Notes: generated by a model from the letters alone, not told the origin. 64,000 nt of DNA from Neelides folsomi (GCA_034687125.1 JAQGBZ010000111.1:120228-184227), one strand, 5' to 3'. Positions 35,168 to 49,600 are shown, counted from the first letter of the stretch. Program-made: numbers and translations.

Positions 35168-38100
35168 TTACATAACATCCACAAAGAACTCTCCAGGATT
35201 ATTAGCTTGATTATTCGCCCTGTAATTTTGGTTGTTGTGAAGAGCGAGTATGTCGCCATTGGAGTACGCTGGTCCGTTGTTGGTCCCAACCCCCGTTGTG
35301 ACCATTCCATTATTCATTCCATTCCCATGTCCTTGCATTGCTGGTCTTGGAATCAAAACACTTGAGCCTGACTTCTTCGATCGTTGAGATTCGGAGTCAG
35401 ATTCATTTGATCGAAGCTCCAATGGCCCAGCAAATCCAAGAGGCATTCCATGGTTGTGATTATCCCTCACAAGAAGCTGACGTTCGCGGCGTGATCCAAC
35501 AGTATCATTGCTGCTTCCTCCTATTTATTATAAAGTTACAATTTTAACCTTTATTCATAATTAAATGGAATTATTAGTTTTATTATTTTTTACCTGATCC
35601 ACTGTGGAGACTTGACTCTTGAGGATAGCTGTATGCATTGCTCTCATATCCACCAGTGCTCATGTATGGCATTGGAGCATAAATCGGTGGCCCGATGGCC
35701 GTCGATGAATAGGGGTTACTCCAACATGTGGCAGAAGACGGGGGAGGAAGCGGCCCTAAAATCTCTGAGACTGAACAAGGATTCCGATCTTCGTCTCGAA
35801 TATTCATGGCAGCGAGGGAAGAGACAAGTTCGCCAAAGACGTAGTAGCATTGTTCGGAAAATGTGAGTTTATTCACGGTATGACGAATAAACCCAGACTT
35901 TAATAAAGAAGAAGCGAATTTCCTCGCTTCTCTTCTTTCTGTGAAGCCTTCAACGTGAGTTAAAAGCCATTCGACAACTTCAGCTCCTATAAATAAAGAA
36001 GTAAGTAAATATAGGTTTGTAGTTAATTAGGAATAATTTAAAATGCATAAAAATCAATAAGAATTGTGTGAACGAACCAATAAATGCATTAGGAATGGTA
36101 ATTTTCAACCAATTTCTGTCTCTTATTTCAAGTCCAGAATCAGGTTTTTGCATTTCTCGTACAATAAGTGCCATTGGTGAATTTGTTGTTAGTCTTATTA
36201 CAGCTTCCTCAACTGTCCCTGGAAAGAAATTAAATTTTTACTTAATAAGGTACAACATTATAATAAAATCACAATAATCATTATTATTAATTTTCAACTG
36301 GTTATTCGTTACCCATTTAAAAAATGATAAGCCAGTTAGTTAAATATGATTCTGATTACAATTACTTTCAGTTTCAGGAAGACTCGAAATCGAAGAGCTC
36401 GTTGATGTAATGGTCGTGACAGAAGGGGGACGCGGTGGATAATCCCCAATAGCTGCAGTTGTGTGAGCAACCCATGCTCCAGGATCGATTGGTCGAACCG
36501 GTTCAGTCCTCGGGATGGTAAAATACCCTTTGGGATTCGGATCCCAACATTTGGCTATAACCAATTTAATTGGCCCAGGTTTCTGAACAACATCTCTCAG
36601 CACTTTCACCTAAAATATTTATTTATCATTCAATTTTCATTTTCAATTGAAAGAAAATTTAAACTACACCTACACCACTCGTTAAGTTAAAAATCATTAT
36701 TATTTATTCTTAAATTGAATGGAATTGAATCTTACCGCTTCATCATTTGACATGTTTTCAAAGTTCATGTCATTGACTTGAACAATCATATCTCCTGGTT
36801 CAATCCTGCCGTCTTTGGCCACAGCTCCTCCCTTCATGATTGACCCAACATGGATCCCTCCATCACCTCCTTTGTTGTTTTCTCCAATAATTGAAATGCC
36901 GAGGAAATTGGGGCCGCTGTCATCTTGGCTCATGTTAAGTGTCACAGTGATGATGTTGAGACTCATGGAAGAATCTGTTATTGATGAAAAGCTTGAGGTT
37001 CGAGACATTGGCGGATGTCTGTGTTTGCGTCTTCTTCTCCTTTGAGCTTGCTGCCTTGCTATTACTCTTGATACACTGCTATGCTCTGTTCAAATTATTT
37101 TAATTAATGAGAATTCAAGATTAAACAAATATTGTTATAAAGAAATGCAAAGATGTTCTAATGTTAAAATATAATTAAAATATACCAGTTGTTGCAGTAA
37201 TTCTAGAAGAAGCATCGTCTTCAGATTCAAGAAAAGTTGTAGTTTCCAAATCTGAGCTCATCATTGAAGATTCATAATGATTATGACCTCGGTGCTTTCC
37301 ATTTAAAGCTAAAAACAAATTGAATTATGATTTTTGTATTTGAGTATGAAATTCCTTAATTCTATAAATAAATTGATTTACCATCAAACCGGCTGTATTT
37401 GTCCATTAAACGAAATGGCTCGCGTCTATTTTTATTCCCATTTCCAGGTAGAGTAAAATCTACAAATGAAATGATGCCAAATTATAAAAACACTCAATAA
37501 TTGTCATCTCATTCTTATGCGATATGCCATTATTAAGATTTCGTACCTCTTCTGGAACTAATTATAGATTCAGTCTCTGTGCATGTAGTTGTGTCATCTG
37601 GGATTTGTCTATTCAAAGATCTCATCCCTTTGGGTCTGGAATTTTGAACAATTATTAATGAGAATAGTTAGAAAAGAATATTTTTAACGATTATTAATTG
37701 TTATATTAATTGGGAAAATTACAATTGTCGTCCTTTATCCCCAGCCTGCCGAATATCTGATGGTGCCAAAATGTCGTCACAATGTGAGTTGGAGTCTGAA
37801 ACATTGCTTCCTTCAGCTGTAACGAGCTATAAAATAGAAATAAATAAAATTATTATCATTATCTGACTGAACACTTTCCAAGTCGAAAGTCAGTCGAGTA
37901 GAATAAATACCCATGAAATAACTCGACCATCGAAGGACGGGAGAAGCGCATCGTCATCGAGTATTTCTTCTTTCACAATTCTATAAAATAAAGAATATTT
38001 TATTAAAATATTGGTTCTTTAAATGTCACAAAATAAAATAATCTGTTGTGATTTTTGCATCAATTCTTACCCAAAATCATCATCCATGGATTTAAAGAAG

Positions 38101-38240
38101 AACTTATACGTCGGCCGATTAAGGACATTTTTGAAGTCTGTCAAAGTGACCCGATCTAATGGAATCGGCAATCTCACCATGTACGGTGTGGGCTCGTCGT
38201 CAATGTGGTAAATTACTTTCGTTCCAGATGCGTCGTCCAT
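35168..38240 (-). CDS. dsh: Dishevelled (segment polarity protein), 704 aa, 11 exons
   Basis: Cytoplasmic hub of canonical Wnt and planar-polarity signalling downstream of Frizzled. Exons: 38240-38071, 37980-37911, 37826-37723, 37635-37547, 37459-37382, 37308-37186, 37085-36736, 36609-36366, 36218-36078, 35986-35594, 35520-35168. DIX domain at residues 1-85 ([26 protein letters not shown]). A Ser/Thr linker and basic region follow ([21 protein letters not shown]). PDZ at ~253-345 ([43 protein letters not shown]). DEP at ~411-490 ([59 protein letters not shown]). It ends with the conserved EFFVDVM terminus, which confirms completeness. Length and domain order are normal for arthropod Dsh. Confidence 0.97.
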
Positions 38241-40185
38241 TTTTAAATTAGATAAAATGTTTTATCCGAGCATCAAAATCCAATTGTTGTAAATCACGTA
38301 TTGAACTCCATGAACATTAACACTTGAAAGTTAAACGACTTCCATATCAATGTTTACTTTCTACACATGATCGAATATCAGCTTTAAATGAAGACTTTTC
38401 AAGCTTCAAATTCAGAATGATCCCTTTGGGAAATCCTACAGATTTATATCGAAATCTCACGATCAATTTTAAATTCTGACCAAAAAATGCTTAAAATTGT
38501 TCGAATATGTTTAACAGAACTTAATTATTCTTAATTAATAGATCAATCAAATGATTTTTGATAATGATTGTTTACAAAGCTTGCCACTTCACCATTTGCT
38601 CTTCAATCTCCTTAATCCGTCATATTTCCAATGAGGGAGATAAGAGATGTCGAGCTGGGGGTTTCAGTTCTTCAATCAAATGACCACGAGTGGATTATAA
38701 AGTTAATTGTCTTTAAAAAGTAATCAAATATGGCAGTAAAGGGCGCAGGGGCAGGTCAATTTGTAGAATGCCATCATAAGAATGGTCTTATTGCCATCTT
38801 AAGAGAAACCCAAAGAGTTGAGATGGGGGAGAAAGAAAGATGGCAAGATTCAACACCTCACGCACAATGAACCTTCTACAATTCTTTACAACGGGGCTAA
38901 GTGAGAAAACCTCCTTCCTCCCTCACTCCACCTTTGCTCCCAATTTAACATGCATTTATATAGAGATTTCGCTAATTCGCTTGTTTAATTAACAATTAAG
39001 GGCTTAAACTCATTGAGCAATATTTACAATTCTTAATTGGCCAATATTCTTATGCTTAGGATTATAATGAGGCTAAATCTACTGTACAAATTTTCATTCT
39101 CTTATGTTTTACTAAACGTATTTTACGATCCAAAGCCCAAAGATGTTTGCATTTATTTATTTAATTTAATACCTTATATAAATACAATATTGGTACATAT
39201 ACGTGTATAAATCATATAAAAATAAAAATAATATATTGATACATATAAAAACTAAAGAAATGGCTCGTGGAGACATTAGATAACTACATTAGTAAGTATA
39301 TCAGTACTAACTACATTTGCAATAACTTTGCATTATACCAAACAGATGTTTAGTCAAATTTATATTTTTTAAATTTAGTAATTATTATCCATTTTAGTAT
39401 TAAAATTGGTTATTTTTTTTACCTAAAACACATTATTGAATAAATATAGTTTAATTATTTACATAGCGCATGGCGCATAGTTTTTAATCATTATTACATG
39501 CATATTCAATCTTTCAATATCAGTTATATCAGCATAAGCTTCAAGTCGCAATTCTTATTGTTATTAAGTATTATTTGAAGAAGTCAATAATAGAAAATCT
39601 TGTTTGTTTATTTTCTTGTGTTTCTTTTGTAGTTTTTGCAGCACAAATTGTGCTAAATAAGTCACAAAGGTCATAAAAACTCGTTGGTATTTTTCTTATC
39701 TTCTATAATCGTTCCTTCTGGTTCAGGAAGAGAGCCAGAGTAAATATATATGTAGCATAAGTATATACCATATCAGATCCCATGCATTTGGAACATTGGA
39801 AATAAAATTAGAGGGTGGTGGGTGATTAAACGAAAAGACGCTCCTCATTTGCAGATCCTCTTTCTACCCATTCTTCAGATACATATGGAAGTCGCGGAGG
39901 TACGTGTTTTATTTATTCATTTGTGGCTGCACCGGGACCGGAACGAGTGATCCTCCCCCTTGACTTTGACTCGATGACTTATGCGGGTGTATTTTTATGA
40001 CTTCGGAAATAGAATATGAAGTCAAAGTTGAGAGAGCCAGGAGATGCATTCTAACCGAACCAGTGCGTGAAACTTCTTCAACTCCTCCACCCGACTTTTC
40101 CAAGGAGTGAAAGCCGAAAAGTTTCAGTTCTTCTCCGCCTCTCATCACTTTCTCATTAATTCATTTTTGTTGAGGTCGAATAGAG
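38241..40185. other. Divergent intergenic region between dishevelled and the transgelin gene
   Basis: About 1.9 kb. The part near 38241-38950 is less AT-rich and probably holds the dishevelled promoter and 5' UTR. The last ~300 bp before 40186 is also less AT-rich and is likely the transgelin 5' UTR/promoter. A minus-strand open frame at 39909-40148 lies in it and is not convincing as a gene. Confidence 0.5.
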
Positions 40186-41422
40186 ATGCCGGTGAGATAT
40201 GGAGCCTTAATTACCCTTACTTGATTGAGGAACAATCAACAGCTAATTCTACTTCTTATAGGCTCGTAACAAGGAACTAGAAGATGAGGTGATGAAGTGG
40301 ATCGGAGATGTTTTGGGTGAGAAGTTGCCGCCTGGGGCCTTGGAAGACGTGCTTAAGGATGGTGTCATCCTTTGCAACCTCATCAACAAGATCGCTCCTG
40401 ACAGTGTCAAAAAAATCCAGACAAAGGGAACAAACTTCCAACTAATGGAAAATATCCAAAGGTATTTTTTACTCATTTCCACCAATTTGCAACAGTTTCA
40501 AATCCCATTCACTACATTTAGGTAGGATTCCTTATGTATTATGTAACAATAAACGATGGTTAAATTTTATCATTAAAGTTGGCTTCCTATTTAATCATAA
40601 AACTAATTTCCATATTGGTAACGTAAAATCTAATTTCTTTTAATCATCACACATTTGAGAAAATTCAATACATTATCACATTATTTAATATTACTCATTG
40701 TTTGTATTGTAATTTTATTCATATTCATAATGCTCAGAAAATGAAATGGTTTTAATTTTAATTTAGATTTCAAGCTGCTGTGAAGAAATACGGAGGTGAG
40801 AATTTTACTTTGATTGTATTTTGCTCATTATTTGTGCAAATCTCGGATATGTTTTATGATTTTCAAATCCCTTTAAAAATAAAATTTTATGATGTTAGTT
40901 CCACAAGAAGAAATTTTCCAAACCGCTGATTTGTTTGAGAAGCGTAATGTCACCCAAGTGGTATTAAGTTTATACTCCCTTGGCCGAATGGTAAGTCGCA
41001 ATTTATCTCTCATTATATAAATTCAAACATTCCACATTCCAAGAGCGTGGAGAAACTGTTTGTTTAACTTAACTTTCCCCATTTCTTTCTATTATCTTTC
41101 ACCCATACAATCACACTCAAGATATTAAATTACAATTTAACACATCATTTACTTTCACAGTTGCATTCAGCTTTTTTTCATCTTTATGACTCAGGCACCT
41201 AATAGAAAAGTTTTAATTTATCTCCCTTTTTATTACAAGACTCAAAAACATCCAGAATACACAGGCCCATCCTTGGGGCCGAAGATGGCCGATAAAAATG
41301 AACGAACGTTTACTGAAGATCAACTCCGGGCTTCGGAAGGTCATTTGAACCTCCAGATGGGTTACAACAAAGGAGCGTCCCAAGCCGGATGTGGATCAAT
41401 GGGAAATACACGACACATGTAA
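40186..41422 (+). CDS. Transgelin / muscle protein 20-type calponin-homology protein, 169 aa
   Basis: Actin-binding muscle or cytoskeletal protein. Exons: 40186-40191 (only ATG CCG before the intron), 40262-40461, 40767-40795 (29 nt), 40899-40990, 41240-41422; frame is kept throughout. A single CH domain covers ~10-115 (DEVMKWIGDVLGEKLPPGAL, DVLKDGVILCNLINKIAPDS, FQTADLFEKRNVTQVVLSLY). The C-terminus has one calponin-like repeat (LQMGYNKGASQAGCGSMG) and ends TRHM. The 3' acceptor at 41238-41239 is chosen because it joins LGRM to TQKHPEYTGPSLGPK, as in the family. Using the longer open frame upstream would insert intron-like residues. AATAAA at 41639-41644. This tiny first exon with the start codon is normal for the family. 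Confidence 0.95.
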
Positions 41423-41644
41423 ACAAAAGTTTCAAAGTGAAAGAGGGCCGTTAATCACGTCGAAGGAGATGTGACTGAAGTTTCAAGACCGTTTTAATGC
41501 CCTACTCTGCTTCTTTAATTTTAACATGTATTTACTGGGATGTAGGCCAGCACAGTGGAAAAATCTCCTCCTACACGAACATTAAAATGTTTGTTCACAC
41601 TCAACCCCCACATTTGTTCTGTTTCATTTTATTTATTCAATAAA

Positions 41645-43931
41645 GGCGAAAACTTGTAAAATAAATAAATATGTCCGCAAGTAAACTCACTTTCCTCTTT
41701 AAAAAAATTCAAGGTTCAATTTATTCTCATTTTAAAATAATATACATAGAACACACAGGTACGGTTACATTTACACTCTTTACATCTTTATAATATAATT
41801 AACGAAATATTGTACGATTAGTAAATTCTTCTTCGCAAACAATTAAATAAATTGTTAAAGGTTAAGTTAAGAGAATTCTAAGTTTTCTGACGTAAACTTG
41901 TCATTAGATCTGTCTAGTGCTACTTTCATTTCTCCATAAGCTAAAATTACGTCTTTCAATCATCAAGCAGGGTTCTGCTCAAAATACATTTTTGCACATA
42001 AAGAAAATACATTATTTGAGCAACGTTTTTCCTCTCATATTTTTTTGAGCGTCAGAGAAATGAAGAGAAACTTGTTTTGGAAAAAAGATGATGAGTTAAA
42101 TGGAAAGCCGTGTGTGACATTTAGCAGAAAGTCGCGATTTGCCTGCGACTCAATTTCCTTTTTGCATCCTGCATGCTCGATTCATTCAATAATTCTCAGA
42201 AGAGAGATAAGGAAATGAGATCCGAAAATTGGAATTAGGCCATAAGTGAAATCTAAATATAGTGGTTCTTTTTCCATATGCTCTTCATCCCATCCGTCTC
42301 ATTTTTCTATGGTGGAGGATAAATGTGTGCTGTGAAAGAAAGCGTCTCTTTCATTCAATAATGATTACTCAGATTTTTCACTTTGGAAAACTGAGGATTT
42401 GAGTCTTTGGGGATAATAGATCAATGTCCCAAGTCTTTATCTTTCTTATGAACATAATGGTTCTTCCAGGGTCAGTTTCGTAATACATACAGAAGAAGTT
42501 GAACAGGAGCTGAAGAAACTGAAGATCCACCTGCATTTCTTTTACAGCCAAAGCTAAAAATACGAGGTTTTCTCTAATTCTTGAACATCCGCTCTTTCAA
42601 ATCCCCTTCACAGATCATAAAAATTTTAGAGACTAATTTATTACGAACAAGCCGGGGGGAACTAGTCATTGAATATTTAGGTTGATCTTTCATCATAAAT
42701 TAAATTCTCATTCAAACCGCTACGTCACCTTCGCATGAAACCAAGAATTGCACTTTCACTTGCCAAAATTATAATCACTTATGTAGTGTACTTACATATG
42801 CCATTGAATGATATATAAATGGATGTAGCTCCGCCACTTCGCTAAACATTAAATAAAGTGTTATTTATGGGACAAAATTATAATAAAGTTTGATCTCATT
42901 CAGAGTCAGTAGATCAAGGAAAGTAAATAATCTATAAAATACAATATTGTGAAGGGTAAACATTCAAGTAAAAGCTAATAAATATATCTTACATCTTGTC
43001 TATAAACAATATGATGACTTCTTCCTTACTAATACATATTTAAATTTAGTTGGGAAGTAGAGTAAGAATCAAAATGGAAGCTTTTCATAAATACAACAAT
43101 ACAGAATAAATACAGATAGTTATGTAAATTATTCACTTCCTCTTACTCTTAATGCTTTATACAATGAGTACTTGTAATAAAAAACACTAATAATTTTTAT
43201 TCGATTTAAAATGACTTGTTTTATACATTGTATAAGCATTCCTTTTTTTAAAATCCGATGGATTCATTGACATCAATTATTATTAAATAGAATTAATATT
43301 TATACATAACAAGAATAAACAAGTTATAAATTAATAGAGTAAAATATTATTTTAAATTAAAAACATTTTTCATAGATTTGGTGGTATTTAGTTTTTAAAC
43401 AAATAGCATCAAATGGCAAAATATTAATGACTATCTAATTAGGTTATGCAGAAGTAAAATTCTTGCGCTAGGAACTAATAACAATTAAATAGTATAGAGT
43501 GTAAATGACAAAGATTTTGGAGAAAATAAACTTTCACAGATATATGACCATGAACATAACTTTCATTATTCTATCTGTATCATCATTCAATTACAAAGTC
43601 TTAAGTAAATAAAATCATGAATATAAATTGAGAGTGATATTATAAAATACTAATATAATAAATACATATAGAGTGAGACAAGTTTTAAAATTCATAAACC
43701 ATTAATAGAAATTGAGCAAAATACATATTAAATGGTAATTGAAGAACCACACCACATAAAAAAGCACATCGAAAGATAAATATGTTAAATTAAAATAATA
43801 TCATGACAAATAGTTATACACAATATATATGTAGGTATTAAATTATTTTGATATGTAAGAATAAGCTAAATTCATCATTATAAGATTAGACATTTTGTAG
43901 CTTTGCATTCTTCCGAGATGACGTAGTTTGA
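41645..43931. other. Intergenic gap between transgelin and C1GALT1
   Basis: About 2.3 kb. The stretch 42030-42620 is somewhat less AT-rich but has stops in all frames and shows no recognisable coding signal. The rest is AT-rich. The two genes are convergent, so this holds their 3' flanks. Confidence 0.5.
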
Positions 43932-46612
43932 CTAGTTGGTTAATTTTTGCAATTCAGTTTGACTCTCGTTATGGCCTTCAGCTTCCTCCACAGAAGGGGG
44001 TAGAAATCGGTCATGATAATGTGGGCTTATGCCATACGGCCTCAAATGGTAAATTAAATAGTCCAAGACATACATCTGATTTGGTCCAACATAATGGAAT
44101 GAAATAGCGGTATCTGAACAACAATCTAAGCCCTGTATAAAATATGTAATTTCACATTAAAATACTTTTGTTAAACTAAAAAACAAATGCTCTAGAAATG
44201 TAAGTATTATATTTGTATGTACCATAAATCATATATTTTAAAATTTGAATACTTTGTACTTGGGATTGACAAGTTCACTCACCTGTTTTTGAGGATAATA
44301 AATATAATTCCAGTACCAAAATTTCTTGTCAACGTGACCTGGAATAACATGATGTTCTGGAACAAATGGAAGGAATCGATAGCGTCCTAAACCATCTCGA
44401 CTATCTCCAGCTTCAACCCCAACATTCGACAAACATTTTCCTGTTTATGTGACAAATTTCATTTTAAAACGGCAAAACAATTATAAAAAATGTTTTCGTT
44501 TTACACTTAAAGATTCATTGAACTGCCATTATTTAATTTACCCATTTCAACATCCTCTGCGCCTGCATGATCCTGCCGACAGAGAGATGGATTTGGAAGA
44601 GCTTCCTCAATAAATCGCTTTAACGCTTCCTTGCTCAATACATACCCTAAACAATAAAATTTTAATGAGCGTACAATTAAAATTAATTGTTGAGTGCTGT
44701 TAGAAAATTTGATTTTGGATGTGAAATGATTCACGCAAATATTAAACTTGTGCGCTCAATTGTCTACAAATATGCAAATGGCGTTTATGGTAATTACCAG
44801 CTCCGCCGCTCATATACCCCTGTTTAACATATGGTTTAAACTTGCAACCGAAGTATACAGGTTTAATTGGATCATATTCTTTTAACATATATCGTAAATT
44901 TTCTACAACGACGTAAGTGTCGTCGTCTGCCTTCATAAACCAATCGGCTTCATCTTTGTACAATTTGTACACGAGTTTGAAAGCTTCTTTTGTCTTTGCC
45001 CAGAGATAATCCCGACCTTCCTTCACACCGTCAAGTGCAACTGCTCCCAACTCGGTATCTTGAAAGAAGAACAGAAATTTAATGATTTGTAGAAACGTCT
45101 CATAAATAAAAACCTATTGTACTCAAGTTAGTTAATTACCGTTCGCAGAGCTAACAAACACCAGCTTGTTGCACCTTTGCCCCCATGTGCGTTTAACATG
45201 TATGGCCTTCGTCTGGTGATTCGTCGGATTCGTCATGATCCAACAAAGTATCCGAACTTTTTCAGCAAGCTTTTTGGCGAGAATATCCGCATTTTTATGC
45301 ATTTCCTCGTCGTTTGAATGTTGGGCCACGAGGCCATCGGGACCTTTTTCATTTTCAAGAGCTCCGTGAGAATGTGGATCTCCAATTCCGTGCCTATGGC
45401 CATGATCATCGAGAGTTTCATCAGCCTCGTGTCTATAAATCATAAAATTCATAAGTTTAGAATATCAAATGCTCAATCATCTATTTCCCTGTTTATATTT
45501 AATTCAAAGATTGGGTTTTAATTCTTACCTCAACTGTTGAATGAACTGAACCGCAGCTTGACGAGCGCCAATAGGAACATTTATATTAAAGATCATATAC
45601 GCAAATCCAAAACCGAAGATAATGCCAACGCCAAGCGTAATTATCTAAAAATGTTAAACCATCGTTCATATAAGAATAAATCAACTGGTAAAATTTTCCA
45701 TTGTACATACAATATATGTACATAAGAGTAAAGAATTTGAAATGTAAGAAGGTTTGTAAGTATTATATTACACTACATTAAATTTTCTTATCTAATGTTA
45801 ATAAAAAGAAAAAAGGTTTACAAAGCTTCGCCCCAACCGTCCAGGTCCATGTGAGATGTGTAAATTATTTGACAACATAATAAGAATTGTAAAAGGGGTA
45901 TGTTAGTAAAATTTTTACTATTTCACTAGTAGCACTACACGAGATTCATATTCACAAGCCCCAACACCAATGAGATTTCGAACGATTAGTAAATTTTATA
46001 TGAAACACATTGTTTTCACAGATCTACTTTTGAGAATTCATGTTTAGCCTCATCAGAAATGTAAAGATCCTTCAATGGAGAGTTTCTTCTCGAGTGGGAA
46101 GATCCATTAAAAACTCCAAGGTGGTTGAAATGACTGAAGATGAGATCAATGCAACATCCCTCGATTCTTTAGCTGTGAAGATTAAAATATATTTGCATTT
46201 GAGCATAATTCAACGATTATGTTTTTAGCAAATGACAATAATGTCATAATAATAATAATTTCCTGACTCGAACAACCTTAAAAATCTCATTTATAAGCCA
46301 ATTTCTGATAGTGCTTGAAACCCTCATGGTTTTAACTTTGGGTTAAAGTTAAAGAAGTTAAAATTCTGAACTACTACCTAAGCCTTGCGTCATTGGAAAA
46401 CTAGTCAATTAATGAAACATTCAGAGGTTAAATATTTATCAATTTCAGTTACTTATTTTATAAATGACTTCAAAAAATTGGTGTTCCATTTCAAAAAAAC
46501 AAATATAATATCTGAAAATAACCGTTAATGTAATTTAACTCATAAACCTAATACTTACATGAACATCAATTTTAATACTTAACTTAAATAAATTAAATAA
46601 CCCCATTTCCAT
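43932..46612 (-). CDS. Core 1 beta-1,3-galactosyltransferase (C1GALT1/T-synthase), 395 aa
   Basis: Golgi type II enzyme that adds galactose to GalNAc-Ser/Thr to form the core 1 O-glycan. Exons: 46612-46559, 45644-45529, 45432-45140, 45058-44798, 44646-44542, 44440-44283, 44132-43932; the total is 1188 nt. A short cytosolic tail precedes a membrane anchor ([19 protein letters not shown], ~19-37). A His/Asp-rich stem follows ([20 protein letters not shown]). Catalytic-domain motifs: [23 protein letters not shown], the metal-binding DDD in [17 protein letters not shown] (199-201), [59 protein letters not shown] and the CCSD motif with AISFHYV. The first exon ([18 protein letters not shown]) is my inference: it has a consensus GTAAGT donor, correct phase and a suitable tail, but lies 0.9 kb upstream. 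Confidence 0.92.
46029..46228 (+). other. Unassigned open frame inside C1GALT1 intron 1
   Basis: A 62-codon plus-strand frame begins [20 protein letters not shown], with an Arg/Lys-rich, acid-poor start like a mitochondrial presequence, then [20 protein letters not shown]. Base composition is less AT-rich than its surroundings. No homologue is recognised and no clear splice donor follows. It could be a small gene, a first exon or chance. Confidence 0.2.
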
Positions 46613-49600
46613 TGTTGTGACCCTATCATCTAAATACATAAGTTGATATCCTATTTCAAATAATATATTCTAAATTCTAGCAAATCTAAATACTAAAGTA
46701 TCAGTATGTAATATGAATATTATGTAGAATTGGGTGAGATTTATAATTAATTTTTTACTAAAATGTATTATCGGTAGAATAGTTAGTAAGCATTTTCTAC
46801 AGATATTTCATACTTGAAATCTAATATCTAAATATCTACAATTTAAATGTTAGGTAATAACAATTAAGTAATTTTACTGCAGAAATGAAATGAATAATAA
46901 ATTTCCAATAATAAGTCAAATCAAAAATTAGCATCCTATCCTAAACTAAATGGAATATAAAAACACGAGTTAATAAAATAGCGAGATCACCAACCTCTGG
47001 TTATGCGTATAAACAAAAATACATTGTATAAAATAAATTGCTTCTACATAAATAATAAATCTTATACCATACCCTTGATATTAAATCCAGTAAGATGATA
47101 TAAAATCTGACAATGAAAATAAGAGAGGAAAATCATTTACAACTCTATATTGGATAATTAAAGTTCCATGATGGATTGGACTTCCTACCAAAATATATAA
47201 ATGTTTTAAAAAAGCCAAAACCTACAGCTTTTTCTATCTTACAATATTATGGATTATAAACTACCAAAAAAGTATTTTTATAAATAATTTAGTAAAGTAT
47301 GAGAAAATTAAGCCAATATACACCAATAGCTATAGTTCTTAAGTACCAGATGTACCGGTACTATATGGTACATTAGCTCTTAAAGCCTTTTAGACCTTCC
47401 CTAAGTTATTAATAATGGCTACTTGCCTCTAGTCTTTACAGGTAAGCATTTAAACAAAGTATACTAGTAATATAGAAGGATCACAACTGATTGTCTACAG
47501 TACTAAAGGTAGAACACTCATACCTAAGAAAGGGCCAATTTATTGTTGTTCAATAAAAGTCTTTGTATGAAAGAAGTCCAAATATCTTTGGTTTATAAGA
47601 AAAACTTGCGAATGATACTTAAACATAAGAACAATATGCAACCAGATAAGAAATTAAAATCTTAAATGCACAAGGGAGTAAAATCTAATGAATTTAAAAT
47701 AGGGAATATATTTTTTAAATAACAAACTGCACTTTCTATATTTCATATTATTATAAAAAAAATTTGTACAAAAAATCTAACAAGGATCATTATAAAGACT
47801 CCCTGGACTGAGACCTCAACGCATACTAAATTTTAAAAAGGAAATAATCCGTGAATAATATAATTCACCGAACAATCGATATAACCTCATACTCATACTC
47901 ATATAAATATGTAATATGTTATATCCTTTACCGATAGATTAAAAAGGTTCCGTACCGGAAAGACGACACAATGTGTTTTTGCTATTTGTGAGAATAATGT
48001 CGTGCATGGAGTATACCAGCAGTATGGTAAATAATGTATTCTCCCTTTATTCCATTTCCTCTCCAGTTGTAATATATGGGATTCAAAGCCCACCTATAGA
48101 TATCTCATTAAAGATGCGAGAACGGATGTTGGAAAGGGACAAATGGAATAAAATTTAGGAATCCTGGTCGGGACCTGATGATGAGAACAATGAGGTAAAG
48201 TGATGAATCTACTCTTTGCAATAATATGATCATCATTTGATAAAGTGATGAGATGACGATGATGAAAATATAAACCACAGAATGAATAGATTCAAAAGGA
48301 ATAAAACCCAGTTTGATCGAGTCTGGCCTCCAATTCTAGGTAGATATATCATTCTATAATTATATTTACCGTGCAATTGTTGAATGAAAGTAAATAAGAG
48401 TTAAAACCACTCCCTTCGTCAATGCCCAGATGAAAGTACTTTAATACATGGTGTTTAAGGTAAATATAATTAATTTAACCAATGTGCCAATGTCATTTAA
48501 ATTGTAAAATTAGATACACCTATTCCTTTGTGGATCTTACTACCACAGTTTACACTTTCATCTGAATGTGAATGCTTTTTAACAAATAATGAAACGACAC
48601 GAGGTGGCATTTATCATTGAAGATTCACATTTGAAAATCAATGAACATCTGACAATTAATTACTTTAAATGAAAAGGTCATATTTTGATAGAAAATCATA
48701 TTGAATGTATTTTGCAATATTATGGCAAGTTAAATATATAATAATTTTTTATCTATTGGTATATTTAACCACACAAGTGTTAAATGTGCGTAATAGTAAC
48801 GTAAGAAGATTAACGTACCAAGATATAAATGATGAATTGCAGACATCATTATATTTTTGTGGGATCCTCTGGTTCAGAATATTTATATCCAAACTAATGA
48901 CTAGACATGATCAATTAAATATTTGGATTTTAAAAGAGAATGATTAGAAATGGTTTTATTAACTGACTATAAAATTAAAAATATAAACAGAGAGCTGAAA
49001 CTTATCCATTTAAATTTAACCTATCTAAAGAAGACTAAAGATGTTTCAATCGCCGCGAAACTTTCGAGAATTTTATTCTCGCAAAGATTTCTTTTTGTAT
49101 CTGCTCATTCTGCTCAACTGCAATGGATAAGCAATTGGCAAACGTGGTAGAGAATTGCACACAGATTGTAGAGCGAATTTTTCGTTCCTCGTTAAACTGA
49201 CAAAATAATTAAAGTTAAAAGTTTATTAAGCTTTTACTCGTTAAAGCCGGTCTTTTAGTAAATAGGAAAAAATTATTTTATATCAATGGATTTCTTGAAT
49301 TGAACGAATAAACTTGCTCGTTTGTAATTCATTAATATTTTCTAATTGGGATACTCATGATGAAGTATTAAGGTAAGTGTTATTATTTACTCGCACATAG
49401 TTGTAGAAAAAAGTGAATTAATTTTTACTTAAACTATCTGCTTATATTCAAAAACTCTTCAACTTTAAAATTATAATTGATTTACTATATTATAAGTTAA
49501 TTATATTATTTATATGTAACATAGAGTGAATTCAGTTAATGGCCTTTGATTAATATTTAATTTTTATTTCAGATACATGACCATATAAATCTGTTTATTA

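Noticed and set aside
39909-40148. Minus-strand 79-codon open frame upstream of transgelin
   Set aside because: Low-complexity Gly/Ser composition, no family resemblance, and it overlaps the presumed promoter/5' UTR of the plus-strand gene.
41240-41422. Longer version of the last transgelin exon beginning at 41186 or earlier
   Set aside because: It would insert APNRKVLIYLPFYYK between LGRM and TQKHPEY, which breaks the family alignment; the acceptor at 41238-41239 restores it.
48705-49150. Two plus-strand frames before the chloride channel
   Set aside because: Codon composition follows the AT-rich background; the second overlaps the likely non-coding first exon of ClC.
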